A stretch of DNA of 64,000 nucleotides from positions 1,674,001-1,738,000 of the forward strand of contig JAZGTN010000097.1 of assembly GCA_037783415.1 (NCBI GenBank), in the 5' to 3' direction. The translations under genes were made by a program, and so were the position numbers. Under the pieces are notes generated by a model that worked only from the letters and a program-made list of their open reading frames with translations, had not been told where the DNA came from and made no database searches. The DNA is from Leptasterias polaris. Taxonomy: Eukaryota > Echinodermata > Asteroidea > Forcipulatida > Asteriidae. Within the stretch, counting starts at the first letter, position 1. Each line of letters begins with the position of its first letter. This document shows, in pieces, positions 32,485 through 44,814 of this stretch.

Positions 32485-33330
32485 GATTCTTGTATCACAT
32501 CAAGATACCGATCCTCAAACTGGTTCTGGGGACATTTGAGATTCAACCAAACTCAATTATACACAGAAGCATTAAAATGGGCATAGGTGAATGCGTTTTG
32601 ACAACCGAAGCATGAAATTGATGCAGCCGCTACCAGACTCAGTCCTAAGGTCGGAATAATTTCAAGCTATTTTGTGTCTTTTCAGCAACATGGCGCATGG
32701 TTTGTCTACCTCCATGGTCTGTTCCTTGCTCTATGGTTTGTCCGACCTGGACAATAAGTTCACCGATAAATGGTGTGTGTTTACTCATGTGCAATACCTT
32801 TGTTGCATTGTACATAAAGACATGACCATGACATGCACATGTACTTTCTGCTCAACCTTTCCTGCCTATGGATTATGTACTCCAATACAAATAATCACCG
32901 CTCTGATCATGCTACTACATGTACATGTACAGTATTTGGTATTAACCAACTATTTGGGTTTTTTTTTATCCAAGGGCAAAAAAAACCCAAACAAAACTGG
33001 AAAAATGAGACTACAGTAGGAAGAATATCATGCCTGTAAAATGTTTAAATAATTATTTGATTGGATGTTTGTTATGCCTTCTTATTTGATGATACCTGTT
33101 AGTGGTGGTTAACCGCCATATTGGTTTTCAATAAAATGAATATAAATATGATATAAATATAATAAAATACAAGTTATTTTTGCTTGGGGGTAATGAAGAA
33201 ATTCAAATGGAGTTAAACCCCTTCTCGCCAAATGAAATAGAAAGATTCAAAGTTTACACCATCAATGACCAAGAGACTAACACTTCAGGTATCTAATAAA
33301 CATGACAAGAGCTCTTGGAGTTTTTCTTGG
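32485..33330. other. Unassigned non-coding DNA
   Basis: No gene recognised. Contains a T8 run near 32958 and the short string shared with 3457. Confidence 0.45.
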
Positions 33331-33334
33331 TTAA

Positions 33335-33685
33335 GGGTGGGTATACCTTTGGTAATTACTCCAAACAGTATTGACCATAAAAACCTACTTGGTAAAGAGC
33401 ACTGGAGAGCTGTTGATATTATAAAACTTTGGTAGAAACGACATCCTTTGGAGTAATGTAGTTTTAGAGAAAGAGGTAAGTTTTCGCCAACAAATTTGAA
33501 TCTGAGAAACGCTTCAGAATGCACACAATTCTATGCAACAAGGAAGTTTTTTTTCTTTCATTATTTTCTTGCAACTTCGATGACCAATTGAGCCCAAACT
33601 TTCACAGGTTTGTTATTTTGTGCATATGTTGTGATACACCAAGTGAGGATACTGGTCTTTGACAATCAAGCGTAAACCCTGCCTT
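33335..33685 (+). mobile_element. TTAA-type MITE copy
   Basis: TTAA (33331-33334) then GGGTGGGTATACCTTTGG, TAATTACTCCAAA, CTTGGTAAAGAGCACTGGAG, GGAGTAATGTAGTTTTAGAG and AATTTGAATCTGAGAAACG: the full left-arm landmark series of the 21350-23279 element. The far end is not delimited. Confidence 0.7.
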
Positions 33686-34341
33686 TGAACAAATAATTTA
33701 TTTAGAATTAAGCAAATAAACAAATACTAAATCAGTACAAACGCTATTAAAATCCCTAACTGTAAACAAAACAATCTTACAAAATGATGCTTTACATATC
33801 CAGACAGCATCACTTGCTCTCTGAAAAAGTAAAACATCATTAATTTTTGACAATTGAAACACAGTTTTGAAAGCTGTACCAACCTAAATCTAATTCCAAA
33901 CCCCAATGTTGACACTGCGCGGCCGCATCCATTTAGGGAAAAAGCAGGTTTTGTACTTTCCCATTATTTGTAAACGGTCTATGGTTACTGCACTTTTTGA
34001 TGGAGAAAAGTACGCCACATGGGCAGCCATCATGAGTCCGAAGCAGGAAAGTGACACGTTCAAAGTACATTCAAATTAGTGCTTGAACGGTGATTAATTA
34101 TTCACTTCAGACAACTTTGTGGGGGGAAAACCTGTATATAGTGTGTGGTGCACCAAGGGCTGCTCACATGTCTTGTTGATGATGGTACATCTTCTGCAAT
34201 TTTGTTGTCACACGTAGCTTGTAGATGAAGCATATAGCAGGAGGAGGTTGATATCAATTAGCTCTTCAAGGATTCAATTTCCAGACCAAGGTTTGAGCAA
34301 GAAACTATCTGTGAGTGTAAACCTGCTCCTCTCTACAGATG

Positions 34342-34404
34342 TTTGCTTATAGTCCACTAATCTTTGCTTATAGTCCACTAATCTTTGCTTATAGTCCACT
34401 AATC
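34342..34404. repeat. 21-bp tandem repeat, three copies
   Basis: Unit TTTGCTTATAGTCCACTAATC, three exact copies. Being a multiple of three it reads RLVDYKQ three times on the minus strand in a 90-residue ORF (34274-34546); coding is unproven. Confidence 0.95.
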
Positions 34405-34473
34405 TTAGGCAAAGTGGAGAGGAAAGAGGAGGTGCATTCTGTCCCAAATCCCTAGTGACAGAGGAATTGAGAT

Positions 34474-34869
34474 TTAAAATTTGCCAATCGATATTAAATT
34501 TTTGTACTGATATTTGGCAATGAAACTCACCTCTCCCATTCCCCATTTGTAAGGTTTGAAATACTGTATAAATTCATCATGTCTATACTGCCGTACCACG
34601 TCACCCCTTTCAACCAGACCAAAACCAATCTTAGTAGCCCCCAGTGGTTGAACTAAAGGGATAGGATACACTCTCCCCACCCCTCTCCCCCTAGCAACAT
34701 TAACCCAACACCTGTTAACACTGATACCAAAAAAGATCAGTGGTCTCCCAGCCCCCAAAGGCAAATGGCCCTCAGCCCACATCACCACAATTGACTCTTT
34801 GGATCGTCTCTTCAGCCACGCTTTAAATTTAGCTGCCTTGTTACATTCAGTACCAACCACATGGTACAA
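34474..34869 (-). other. Unrecognised 131-residue ORF
   Basis: One of the longest ORFs outside the transposons. The protein is basic (KFKAWLKRRSKES early) with a Gly/Val-rich middle; I recognise no domain. There is no intron/exon context I can defend. Could be chance, or a scrap of an unknown mobile element. Confidence 0.15.
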
Positions 34870-37029
34870 TTTTCAAAACCATTTGTACCAAATATACCAG
34901 AAGTTTTCATTCTTGGGAGGGGGGGATGTCAACTATTTCTGTTTAATAAATGTATAAAACCAAATTAAATCACACAAACAAATTATTTAAAAAATCAACA
35001 ACTTAATACCCATTTTGATTGAGACAAACTTTTGTCAAAAAGTCCTTGTAATGGGTGAATCAATTATTATATAAGGGTACTGTGTACAGTGACAATTAAC
35101 CATATTTTTGACCGTATGAGGGTTCTTTCAACTCTGAATTTCCTTTCTTGACAATTACAGTTATAGGGCCTATCTTATATTTACCTGTATGTTGATATCT
35201 TGTATCAATGGCAAACTAATATTTTTTAGTACCAACAATGAAAAAAAAAAACACTGAAAAACGAACAAAACCCAGTTCGCTTTACATGATTTGCATCACG
35301 TAATTCAGTTCACACGTGCCCTAGCGCAGTAATAAAAAAAATCTTCAAATTGCCAACTGAATCCCAATATTCAGTGCACTTTGACGGCAAATGATATGAA
35401 GAAAATGATGTTTTGTAATTGCAACTAGAGTCTGGTGTTGCGTGCCTTGTCTGGCATCATTAATTGACAACAGTAAAAATATAAAAGAAGGAAAAACATA
35501 ATATGGTGTGCCCAGACGCCGTATAATAAAGGATGAATACATTTAAAAACATGTGGCCGTCAAGTACACAAACTTGTCAAAGTCAGTGCCATACGTTCAT
35601 TACTGCTTTTACCTTTACCCTCGATGCCCGGCCAACACTATTTCAAATTAACATTTCCTCCCTTTGATGCAGGTACCAGTACTTTTTTAATCTGTCTGCT
35701 AATTCTATTTCTGTCATTATGTTCTAATGAATGCAATTGGTAATTCTACTGTCTTTGGAATCAAGCTAAACAAATACAAAAAGAGGAAATTAAAATGTTG
35801 CTTCCCCGAGAAGAACATTCTCAATACAAAAGCAACAAATTCTCTATTAAAATTAAATTGAAAACAATATACAAATATATTTGCTATTAAAAACAAAAAC
35901 AAGCACATACCACATTTAGTATGTCTGTGAGAGAAAACAGAAAAAACGATCCACACAAACTGCAAAGCTCTAAGCTTGCACAGATGTTGAGGTAGATATA
36001 CAAGAACAAGGCTGAGTAAAGTCAAATCAAGTACAGACCCCAACAGTTTTTGGGTTTTTTTAAACTAAAGACTCAAACAAGCTGCTGACCACAGAAATTT
36101 GATTAGTTGAATTGTAAGGCAAAGGGGATAACAGGGAGGCAAATTCAAAGAGGTGCAGCATTTGGTAAAAAGCTATTGGAATTTGTCAGTACTAAGTACA
36201 GCTTGTTACAGACTGAAAAAGACAAAAATACAGAAATTAGTCAGTGTTGCAGTTCACATTTTAACGTAACTTAATTCTGGTTGTTTTATAAATGCAAGCT
36301 AATGGCATGCATGACATTCTGCATTATGTTGTTTCCTTATTTTCAATCAATTTTTAGGCAAAAGAATACTGAAATTTTAAGAAACTATTGCAAGTTTGGA
36401 AATGTTTAATCAAAGGAATAAAAGTTTTATTTAAAAGATTGTGCTTTGTTCATGAAATCGAAAGTATTTTGCTGTATCAAGTTTTTGGAATCTATTTACT
36501 TCAATTGTTATGTAATTCCTTGAACATTTTATTAAGAAAATGAACTATGCACTGGGGTTCAAGGGAGAACTAGGGATGGGTTTGACGTACATAAAAATTC
36601 TTTTAAAATGGCTTTTGGTTCCCCTTATTCTAGATTTGCAACCTCCCAGATGTTACAATTCAGGAGGTTAAAATACTCTGTGCTTACATTATGCAGGAGA
36701 TTTACAGACTCTGTGCATCACCAGTAATCACCAAAACTACAACATGGGCTATTGTTTTTTCTCCCTTTGGTGGTTGCTTCACTTCTTTGAAGAAAATTTA
36801 AAGGCTCCAGGGTTTTTTGAGAAAATCCTGAAATCAGGGAAAAAACAGAGAAACCACATGCCTGGAGAATTTTGTGGAAAATTATTACGCATTTCAATAA
36901 ATCAAGTAAAATTTGTTTGTTGACTGCAATATTTAGATTAGAGAATCCTCATCTTAGGCCATTGTTGTTTTATACACACGTTAAATAAATCTTAACGTCA
37001 CTTCTCTGAGGAAATGGCTCATTTAATGG

Positions 37030-37465
37030 TGTTTCATGGCCGAACGGTCAAGCGCACTGGACTCAAGCTCTGATGCTTCTGATCAGCAGAGTGAGGGTTC
37101 GAGTCCCTGGTCTTGACACAGTGTGTCCTTTCAAAGCAAGACACTGAACCTGTATTGCTCCACCCTTCGGATGGGACGTAAAACCCTAGGTCCCATGTGT
37201 TGTGTAATGCGCGCAAAAGAACCCAGTACACTTATCATTAAGAGAAGGGGTTCTGCGTTGTGTGTTTTCTGGTATGACTGGATGCATATTGCGCCACAGA
37301 ACCTTGTAAACCGTTACATACTGCGATGCAAACAAATGGGTCTTGCATTTCAAACAATGCTCAAAATATCTTGTAGGAAAATTAATGAGCACTTAGAGAT
37401 GCCCTTGGGTGTGATAAAGCGCTATATGAGACCTGCATATCATTATCATAATTGTTATTTCGGAA
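37030..37465 (+). mobile_element. tRNA-derived SINE, copy 1
   Basis: The head has A-box-like TGGCCGAACGG and B-box GGTTCGAGTCC, spaced as in a class II (Leu/Ser-type) tRNA. The body has CCTTCGGATGGGACGTAAA, then AAAAGAACCCAGTACACTTA, and CGCTATATGAGACC near the end. Same family and orientation as 38155-38577 but more diverged (CCTTTCAAAGCAAGACACTG instead of CCTTAAGCAAGACACTTA). Pol III transcribed when active; mobilised by a LINE in trans. Confidence 0.85.
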
Positions 37466-37469
37466 GCAA

Positions 37470-38150
37470 TTCCCAGAATCTTGTGAGGGGTGATTATATT
37501 GGATAAAAGTGCCTCTTAATATGCATTATTTACATCTCAAAGATTTTGTTACAAGCAGAATTAATCTTTAAACAATTGGATGTCTAGCAGGAAGTAATGT
37601 ATCAAAATGCACATATAGTGACAACTACAAGTTACATGTTGTACACAAAAACCTTTAAAGATAGCTCAACTACTGGTTGTCTATTGACTCTAAGTTACTG
37701 AACAAGCTGTCACACTGAACTCATAATAATGATAACAACTCGTTTTACAGCAACTTATGTGTGTGAATGGGCATACATTGTCAATGTCAAGAAACATTTG
37801 TAGTTTTCAACTATCTTTTGATGATATTACTTTGAATCAAAATTAAAATATCACAAATATATCTCACACATTATATATATATATATATATATATAATGTG
37901 GTTTGGCATATATGCCAAACCATAAATTCTGCATACAAATCCCAAATATCTTCAACAACAAAAATAATAATAAATAAAAATTAAAGGATAATTTGTAAAT
38001 TCGAAAACAACCAATGGGGGAACACACCCATCATTCTAATTACTTAGAATGTGAATAAAGGGTATTCACATGACTCATGTGTAAACTTTTCAAGACATTC
38101 AATAAAAAGATCTTAGTGCCTCAAAAGATGCACCTCACAACAACAACATT
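37470..38150. other. Unassigned DNA between two SINEs
   Basis: AT-rich spacer with an (AT)n run at about 37872-37896. No gene seen. Confidence 0.5.
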
Positions 38151-38154
38151 GTGG

Positions 38155-38577
38155 AATGTCGTGGCCGAGTGGTTAAGAGCACCGAACTCAAGCTCTGGTG
38201 TTTCTGATCAGCAGAGTGTGGGTTCGAATCCCAGTCGTGACATTTGTGTCCTTAAGCAAGACACTTAACCACATGCTTCGTCCTTCGGATGGGACGTAAA
38301 GCCGTTGGTCCCGTGCGTTGTGAATGCACGTAAAAGAACCCAGTGCACTTATCGAAAAGAGAAGGGGTTCGCCCCGGTGTTCCTGGTTGTGGCTGCTTAA
38401 TGCGCCGTAGCACCTTGTAAACCCTTATAAGGTGCTAAATAATTGGGTCTCAGATTTTCATCACTGCAATAACCTTTCTTTCTGAAAGTATGTATATACT
38501 CAGCGCCTTGAGTACCTTGTTTGGTAGATACGTGCGCTATATAAGACTTCGATATTATATTATTATATTATAATCAA
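38155..38577 (+). mobile_element. tRNA-derived SINE, copy 2 (near complete)
   Basis: A box TGGCCGAGTGG and a perfect B box GGTTCGAATCC (near 38220). The tRNA-like head is about 85 nt, a Leu/Ser-type fold by length. The body holds TAAGCAAGACACTTAACCAC, CCTTCGGATGGGACGTAAAG, AGAACCCAGTGCACTTATCG and GTAGCACCTTGTAAACCCTT. It ends with CAGCGCCTTGAGTACC, CGCTATATAAGAC and a TATTA-rich tail. This is the best-preserved copy in the window. It is not a functional tRNA gene: the acceptor ends do not pair and the sequence continues into the SINE body. Confidence 0.9.
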
Positions 38578-38579
38578 GC

Positions 38580-39865
38580 GACACAAAACTGCAAAATGAT
38601 TAGTCATACGATTAATGGCTACAACATTCGTTAACAGTAAACAGTGGAGGTGATTCGGTTGATTTGAAATTTTAAAAAACATACGCTCATAAACTTCTTA
38701 CCATAGGCTAAATAAGAAATTAAAAAATAAATAAATTAAAGTCTTCCATTTTAGAGTATGACATGATCAGAAATTTATAATTTACAACTCTTGACTAAAA
38801 ATAACACAAAACACAAATCAAAAACAAAAGAATATGGTGGAAGAAATATCACAATTTCTAAAACTACTCTTCATTCCCAAACCCATACAACAAAATGGGA
38901 ATATATAGAATTAAATTTAAAACACGTTCAGTGAAATGCAACGTATAACTCATCGTAATGTTCATGCTTCGAGCCAGTTTGTAATGTAACAACAGCTGAC
39001 ATTTTGGGCTATTCTTTATTTTGTTTCTCTCACCCCCCTAAATTCAAACCCCTCTGACTATCTTACCATAGGCATTCATATCGTCCGATGTGCAGCGGGG
39101 GCCGCCGATCCATTCAGCCTGTCTCATTGGCTCAGCTTTAGTCAAATATAACAGGCTTTTGATTAGGTCAGCTGGTTGTAAAAGCCAATCAAGATAGCAC
39201 AATAACCGTGGACATGCAGCCCTAGCTCGGCCCACACAGGCGTATAGCAGCCTCAGCTCCCTCTGCACACTGTGTGCGACTGTATATAAATTCTCAAACT
39301 ACCTACATTGGGGTCAGGGGTGACAATAAACACACAGCCACCAGGTTGGGGGCGATGCTTGCACATGGTCTACTTATTTCTTCCGATCTAGCACACCTGT
39401 ATGACTTGGTCCTTGGGCAAGTCTAATCTTCAGTATCACTGCTTCGAATTTTTTGTTGTCTTCAATTCACTGCAGGCTATTTCAACTTTGAGCTTGTCAC
39501 ACATATATTTCTGGAGCAAATCACACTGTTAGTCAGTGTTACACTGCAGTAAAGTATCCTTAAATGGAATGAATGACCAAATGCGCTTGGAAATGACTCA
39601 TTTATCCAAAACATATTGTTAGCTGTATTCTGAAAAATAACTTTACTAAAAATATGTAAATATAATCTTTCAAACATCGTCACAGAAAATGTTATGTTAT
39701 TTTTGTTGTTCATCATGAACCGATTGGGCGCTCTGAATAATTGAGTGAACCGTCATGAAGTGACACAAAGAATGCCCACCAATGGGTCCCAATAAGATAA
39801 AGCTGCTAAGCGGAAAATTATACTTAGCAAATTATATAACAGGGTACAACCAGTCATAGCCTTAA
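38580..39865. other. Unassigned DNA with a weak promoter-like patch
   Basis: No gene recognised. At 39125-39290 there are two CCAAT-type boxes (ATTGG near 39125; CCAAT near 39184) and TATATAAA at about 39282. Downstream sequence is not obviously transcribed. Confidence 0.3.
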
Positions 39866-39871
39866 GCCTTG

Positions 39872-40063
39872 ACCCAATATCATAGAGCTGCTTAAGCACA
39901 TAGAGTATCTTAGCACAAGATAGTTATGCTTACCAGAATAAGGCTACCAGCTATGTCACATATGGTGTATGGTATATTTGACTGGTGTCCTGCTTATTTT
40001 TGCTTAGCAGCAAATAGTTAAGCAATGTTTTCTGCTTCTTAAAGCAGAGCTAAGAAATTGGGC
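39872..40063. mobile_element. Hairpin MITE, family M2
   Basis: CCCAATATCATAGAGCTGC at the left pairs imperfectly with GCAGAGCTAAGAAATTGGGC at the right. CTTAAGCA and TTAGCA motifs recur throughout, so the whole 190 bp could fold. A second, interrupted copy is at 62773-63341. Confidence 0.7.
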
Positions 40064-43000
40064 TCTGGTGCATACTCAATGTGAATCACAAGTGCAAAGT
40101 GAATTTTTCTTGTGTCACAGTCAGGGAAACTTTGGAACCAGGTAAATTTCCATAGTGTACGTAGTTCTGAGCATGAGCAGTTTTACCAAGAACAATAAAT
40201 AAGTTTGCTGCCACTCTAGTGTCTCCCATTGTAAAACAGTGCATACTGTCTGCCTGGGTACAAACTTGCTTCCTATTCATTTTGAATTGACGTAGGAACC
40301 AGCAGGCTTTAACATGAAATTGATCAAATGTTGTGCTTAACATTTTAATGTAAAGTAGGCACAATTAGAAACAGGGAACAACATTACTAATTTAGCACAT
40401 TTGAATGTTTGATTTATAGATCCCATGATGTGTGCAAAACAATCATGGATTGAAATTTACACTTAGCATCGGCCAGTGACTGGACAAGTCCGCTGGTCTT
40501 GTGTTTGTGTTCAAATGTTGTCTTTCAGTCTGATAAATATAATTCTGTTAATACAAAATGAGATAAATCTTCTCCTAGTGCTTTTTAACAGTTTTTTAGT
40601 TAAACATATAGGCCTTTCTTTTCTCCTTCTCATTTTAATTCTGGTTTTGTACACACAATTTTGGTCCAGTAAATATTTCGGAGCTACAAGCCCTGCGGTC
40701 TTGTGGGTTTCCCCCTCAAAATTCGAGCTCTGACTTTATTATCAAACAGTTTAAAACTTCAAAACTGATGTATCAATGCCTTTTCCATTGACCAGGACGA
40801 GGAAAGTCTGTCTTGTCAACTCATGGTAGATTCATCAAATGCATTCCACTGGGGGCTATGCCAAGGAAATGAGTAAACGAAAAAACAAGAAATATCATAA
40901 TTTTCCCATTCATTATTACTGTTTTGATAGACATTTAGATCAATAGTAGGATGTTTGTAATTCGCTTTTTGCCCCAGTATTATGTCAGTCTTTGAAGATT
41001 GTACAAAACAAAATGGAAATATGTCAGATTTGGGCAAATATGAGTCAGCGAGATTTGCTCACATGTAGACAGAATGTCGCCAGCAGAAACACCTCAAGAA
41101 TGTAAAAGTAGCCAGCCTGCCCACTTGATACCCTTTGTGCATCCAGAAGATGCTTATGGTGATTGAAGGTATGAAGAATTGTAAGAGAAAGAGGACATTC
41201 TGAAATGGCAACACCAACAGTGAATTCCACAGTTTTTTCCCTGCTGTTTTTATGAATGAAGTTTGGAGAGGTTTTGCACAATTCCTTATGAATAAAAATA
41301 TTGTACTTCAGGTTTGGCATGAATTGTGAGCATTTCCCGTAAATGGCCCCCAAAAAGGTGAGGTCATTACTATAGTACTTCACAACTAAATTTTGCTGGC
41401 AAAAGCAGTTTGCTACACATTCTAATTATTGTACACTCAACCCATTGACAAGTTTTTCAAAGGTTCAAATGTTTAATTATGACAAATCAAATAGAATTAC
41501 TTGAAATGAACTCCAAAACTATCTCTGAAACTCAACCAAAGATAAGAAATTTTCAGCTTAGAACTTAAAGACCTTTGTTGTGTACAACTTTTAAATTGGG
41601 AAATTAAATTATATGTTCAAATTTTTGCACACTAAATACTATGTACTTACTTAAAAGGCAAAAGTGCAATTAATATTTTAACACCAATATAAACTTTACT
41701 ACAAAAGCTCCTTGTAAAAACTGTTATCAACTGTCTTAGCGATTAAACAAGCCTTGCACTATTGCACACAAGTTGTAAACCCTGATCTGTAAGCTGAATG
41801 TATAAATAAAGTCCATAAAAAAAAAAAGATACGCTAAAATTTGTTTGATTTCAAACTGTCTCAGTCATTGTCGAAAAAAATAGCAGCCTATTTCACTTAA
41901 ATTCATGCATTTGTATTAAATCAATTTTGTCTCTTCAATTGACAGTCATTTAATTCACTTTGAGGCTAGCAGATTTATATAGCATTCTATTCAATTAAAC
42001 TTTTAAGGCGTTCTTTTTAGCCCTGCGAAATCGCCATTCAATTTAGCAGAATAGGCGCAACTAGAGATTTTATCAAAAGCTGCTACGAATTTGAATGCTA
42101 TTCGAGTGGATTGATATTTGAATGTTAGTGCCATTTAAATCACACAGGGCAAACGACAGATTGCTTGCATGAAATTGATTGACTGTTGTGAGAAGCTTTC
42201 AATTTCACACAAATAATGCAACAGTTAATTAGGCCTCTTTTTTCCTGTATTATTTTAATTTTAAAATAGCAGCTTCTTTGTAATGGGTCTTGTAATTTTA
42301 CAAGGTGACTTTATTCTAATATCTTCTCCAGGTACAAAAATAAGGAAAGAAAACAAACTGAAATTAATGAAATTCTTTTCAAGTTTACTTTGTTCCCGTT
42401 GAATGACAGGCTTGCAAAGGAGAAACCTCATCAAACTGCCCAGCATGCAGCGCACACAATATTCTTGCCTATTGCAGTTGGGGACTCCACAAGTATGGTG
42501 TCACTCATTCCCCATGGCCTCATAGGAATATCAACAACATGAACTCATTTTACTTTACACTGTACTGTAACACGACACAATATAGCCCCCTCTATCTATG
42601 CACTGCCCAGGGAGAGTGACATCATTAGTCTACATGTATGAAGCTCAAAGCTCTATTCAATGAGCCTATCTGCTATCTACCTAACTCCACTATGATAACC
42701 CGTGATGTCACACACTACAGGTTATTGTTGTTCAATCCACGGTGTTTGATGTATCCCGTGTGTAAATGTTCTATCTCTATGCACTCCTTCAAACAAGTAT
42801 GTAACCCTACCCCATTTGTGTGACCTCAGAAATTAAAAATGAGATAATAGGGGGCACTACCACAATGAAAAATCTTAATTTCTTCAAAGATGTCCCCAAA
42901 AAGACAACATAAACTTGACCTTTTCACATTCAATGTTTAGCTTCATGACTGATTCAGCACAAAGATGCAGAGCATTTATCGTCTGATCATTTGGACATAT

Positions 43001-43700
43001 CATTCTCAAACCCACGGTATTTACATAATGGGCTTGAGTTTTGTCTTTGTAGTTCCAGGTACAACTAGATCAGATAGCGTAAGAATTACACCCAGTAGGC
43101 GTGTCCCACTCAAGAGATTCTCCGTGGATCGCCTCAATCGAGGGACTCTGGGCAGCGAGCCACCCACAAATATTCCCGAGGCTCGCGACATTTCTTGGGT
43201 AGAGATTTGGTTATTGATGATGATGTAGAGCTTTTCCCACTATCCATCACATGAGTCTTCACATCATGGGAAGATGTTATCTCTTAATTTTGTACATCCT
43301 TCACACATTCCCAGGGTGACCCCAACAAAATGTATGATTTCGGGAACATGAAGGAAGCTTAAAGCCAGCGATATGATATAAGTGGGGCACAAACAGGAAA
43401 AAAACCAAACCCAATTTTTGTGTTTTGCTGTTTCAATGGAAGCTGTCTAGGGAGGTGTTGATTTATTCAAAAAATTAGGATAGAGTTTTCATACAAAACA
43501 TAATGAAACATACTGTTCTGAGAAGTTTACAAACCAATCAACCACTTGAAACTATACATCTGAAAAGGGGAAAAGGTATTATAATAACAAAATTGTATAC
43601 ACTTGTTGGTTTTCTGCTTGAAAGAAACATTCCATTGAGGGTTTCAACAAGATCAAACTGATTGAAACTCATCCATTTCACTCCAAGTAAGTTCGAAGTG
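40064..43700. other. Unassigned non-coding DNA
   Basis: About 3.6 kb without a recognised gene. At 41806-41830 an AATAAA followed by an A12 run resembles the 3' end of a retroposed transcript. The segment 43055-43215 is G+C-richer, with an 87-residue ORF of no known family. Confidence 0.45.
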
Positions 43701-43704
43701 AGAT

Positions 43705-43876
43705 TGATAATAATAATAATAAAGGCCTATAGTTTTAAATAGCATGTGTATCTACCGATAACATACTCAAGGCGTTTGAACAAACATAAACATCATTTAT
43801 TTAAATTTCTTTAATTTATGTAGCACATTATAAGGGTTTACAAGGTGCTGGGTTTATACAGCACCCACCAACTTCA
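43705..43876 (-). mobile_element. SINE 3' fragment
   Basis: On the minus strand it reads GCACCTTGTAAACCCTTATA, then CGCCTTGAGTATG, GGTAGATACACATGC and a (TTA)n tail. It matches the last 170 bp of the SINE at 38155-38577. The tRNA head is missing. Confidence 0.8.
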
Positions 43877-43904
43877 ACACTTTCTTTAAATAAAAAATAA
43901 ATAA

Positions 43905-44810
43905 AAAACTAGAGATCAGGTGTTCGTAAAAACGAACACAGAGGGGTTTCGGTTGGTGGAACAAAAAGATAAATTATTGTCAAGAATGAAGGTCACATTT
44001 TAAAAATAAAAAGTTACAATAGCCGTAAGTTACAAGATTGTACAAAGATTATAACTCTCTGACATAATTTATTATGGTTCAGACGATGTGCAATTTTACG
44101 TAATAAACTACCACGCCTACGCTAAATTTATTTAAAAAAAACTATACCACACTGACCTTGAAATGAATTGTGGTTTGAGAATTCATTGAATTTACGCGGG
44201 GATAAGCCGCTATAAATATCTCCAAAACGCTTCCGTATTCAATTCTTTGTATTTGTCAAAATATCCCTATAACGCATCCATACTTATCTTCATATTATCC
44301 CAAAACGCTTCCGTGTTTATTAGTTCGAGGGCTCTCCAGGAGCGCGAGAGGGCGCTAATACAAGTCCACCATTGTTAATTATGCCATCGTTAGATAAACC
44401 ATAATAGCGAAGCAATGAACCCAGCAGGTCCAAAGGTCGGAACGAACGATGCATACGCGTTGGAATTGTGTGGAATTGGCTGTGTGTGGTATGGCGGTAT
44501 GCTATGTACAGCGTGTTTTACGCGCGATGTACACACACAGGGCGATCGAGATTGTTTCAAAATATGGTTTTAAATCGGTAATATCGTCAAGAAAGAAACA
44601 AAAAACACTCAAAACAACTGCTGAAGGATCTAAGTTAGAGCACATGCTTTCATTTGATGTATTGTTTGTGTCTTTTAAGACTGTAGTTCCTGAGATCAAA
44701 CGTTCACAAGTTTCACGTGTAAATGCTATGGATAATTGGTCGTAATAAAAACAAACAAAAACTGTACGATTACAATAGGCGTTTCGGCTACCAGGCCGAA
44801 ACCCCTAATC
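43905..44810. mobile_element. Possible DNA element with inverted ends
   Basis: AGGGGTTTCGG near 43942 faces its inverse CCGAAACCCCT near 44798, and each end holds a short hairpin (TGTTCGT..ACGAACA; GTTTCGGC..GCCGAAAC). A 15-bp CCAAAACGCTTCCGT occurs at about 44222 and 44290. A 98-residue ORF inside (44449-44745) has no recognised motif. The boundary and TSD are unresolved. Confidence 0.3.
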
Positions 44811-44814
44811 ACTT

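Larger units (their letters stand above)
33690..37025. other. Unassigned DNA with one longer ORF
   Basis: Contains a minus-strand ORF of 131 residues (34474-34869) and a 21-bp tandem triplet (34342-34404), both listed separately. The rest is AT-rich without recognised features. Confidence 0.45.

Noticed and set aside
38155..38240. tRNA-Leu/Ser gene
   Set aside because: A and B boxes are good but the acceptor arms do not pair and the sequence runs on into a SINE body with a second copy nearby.
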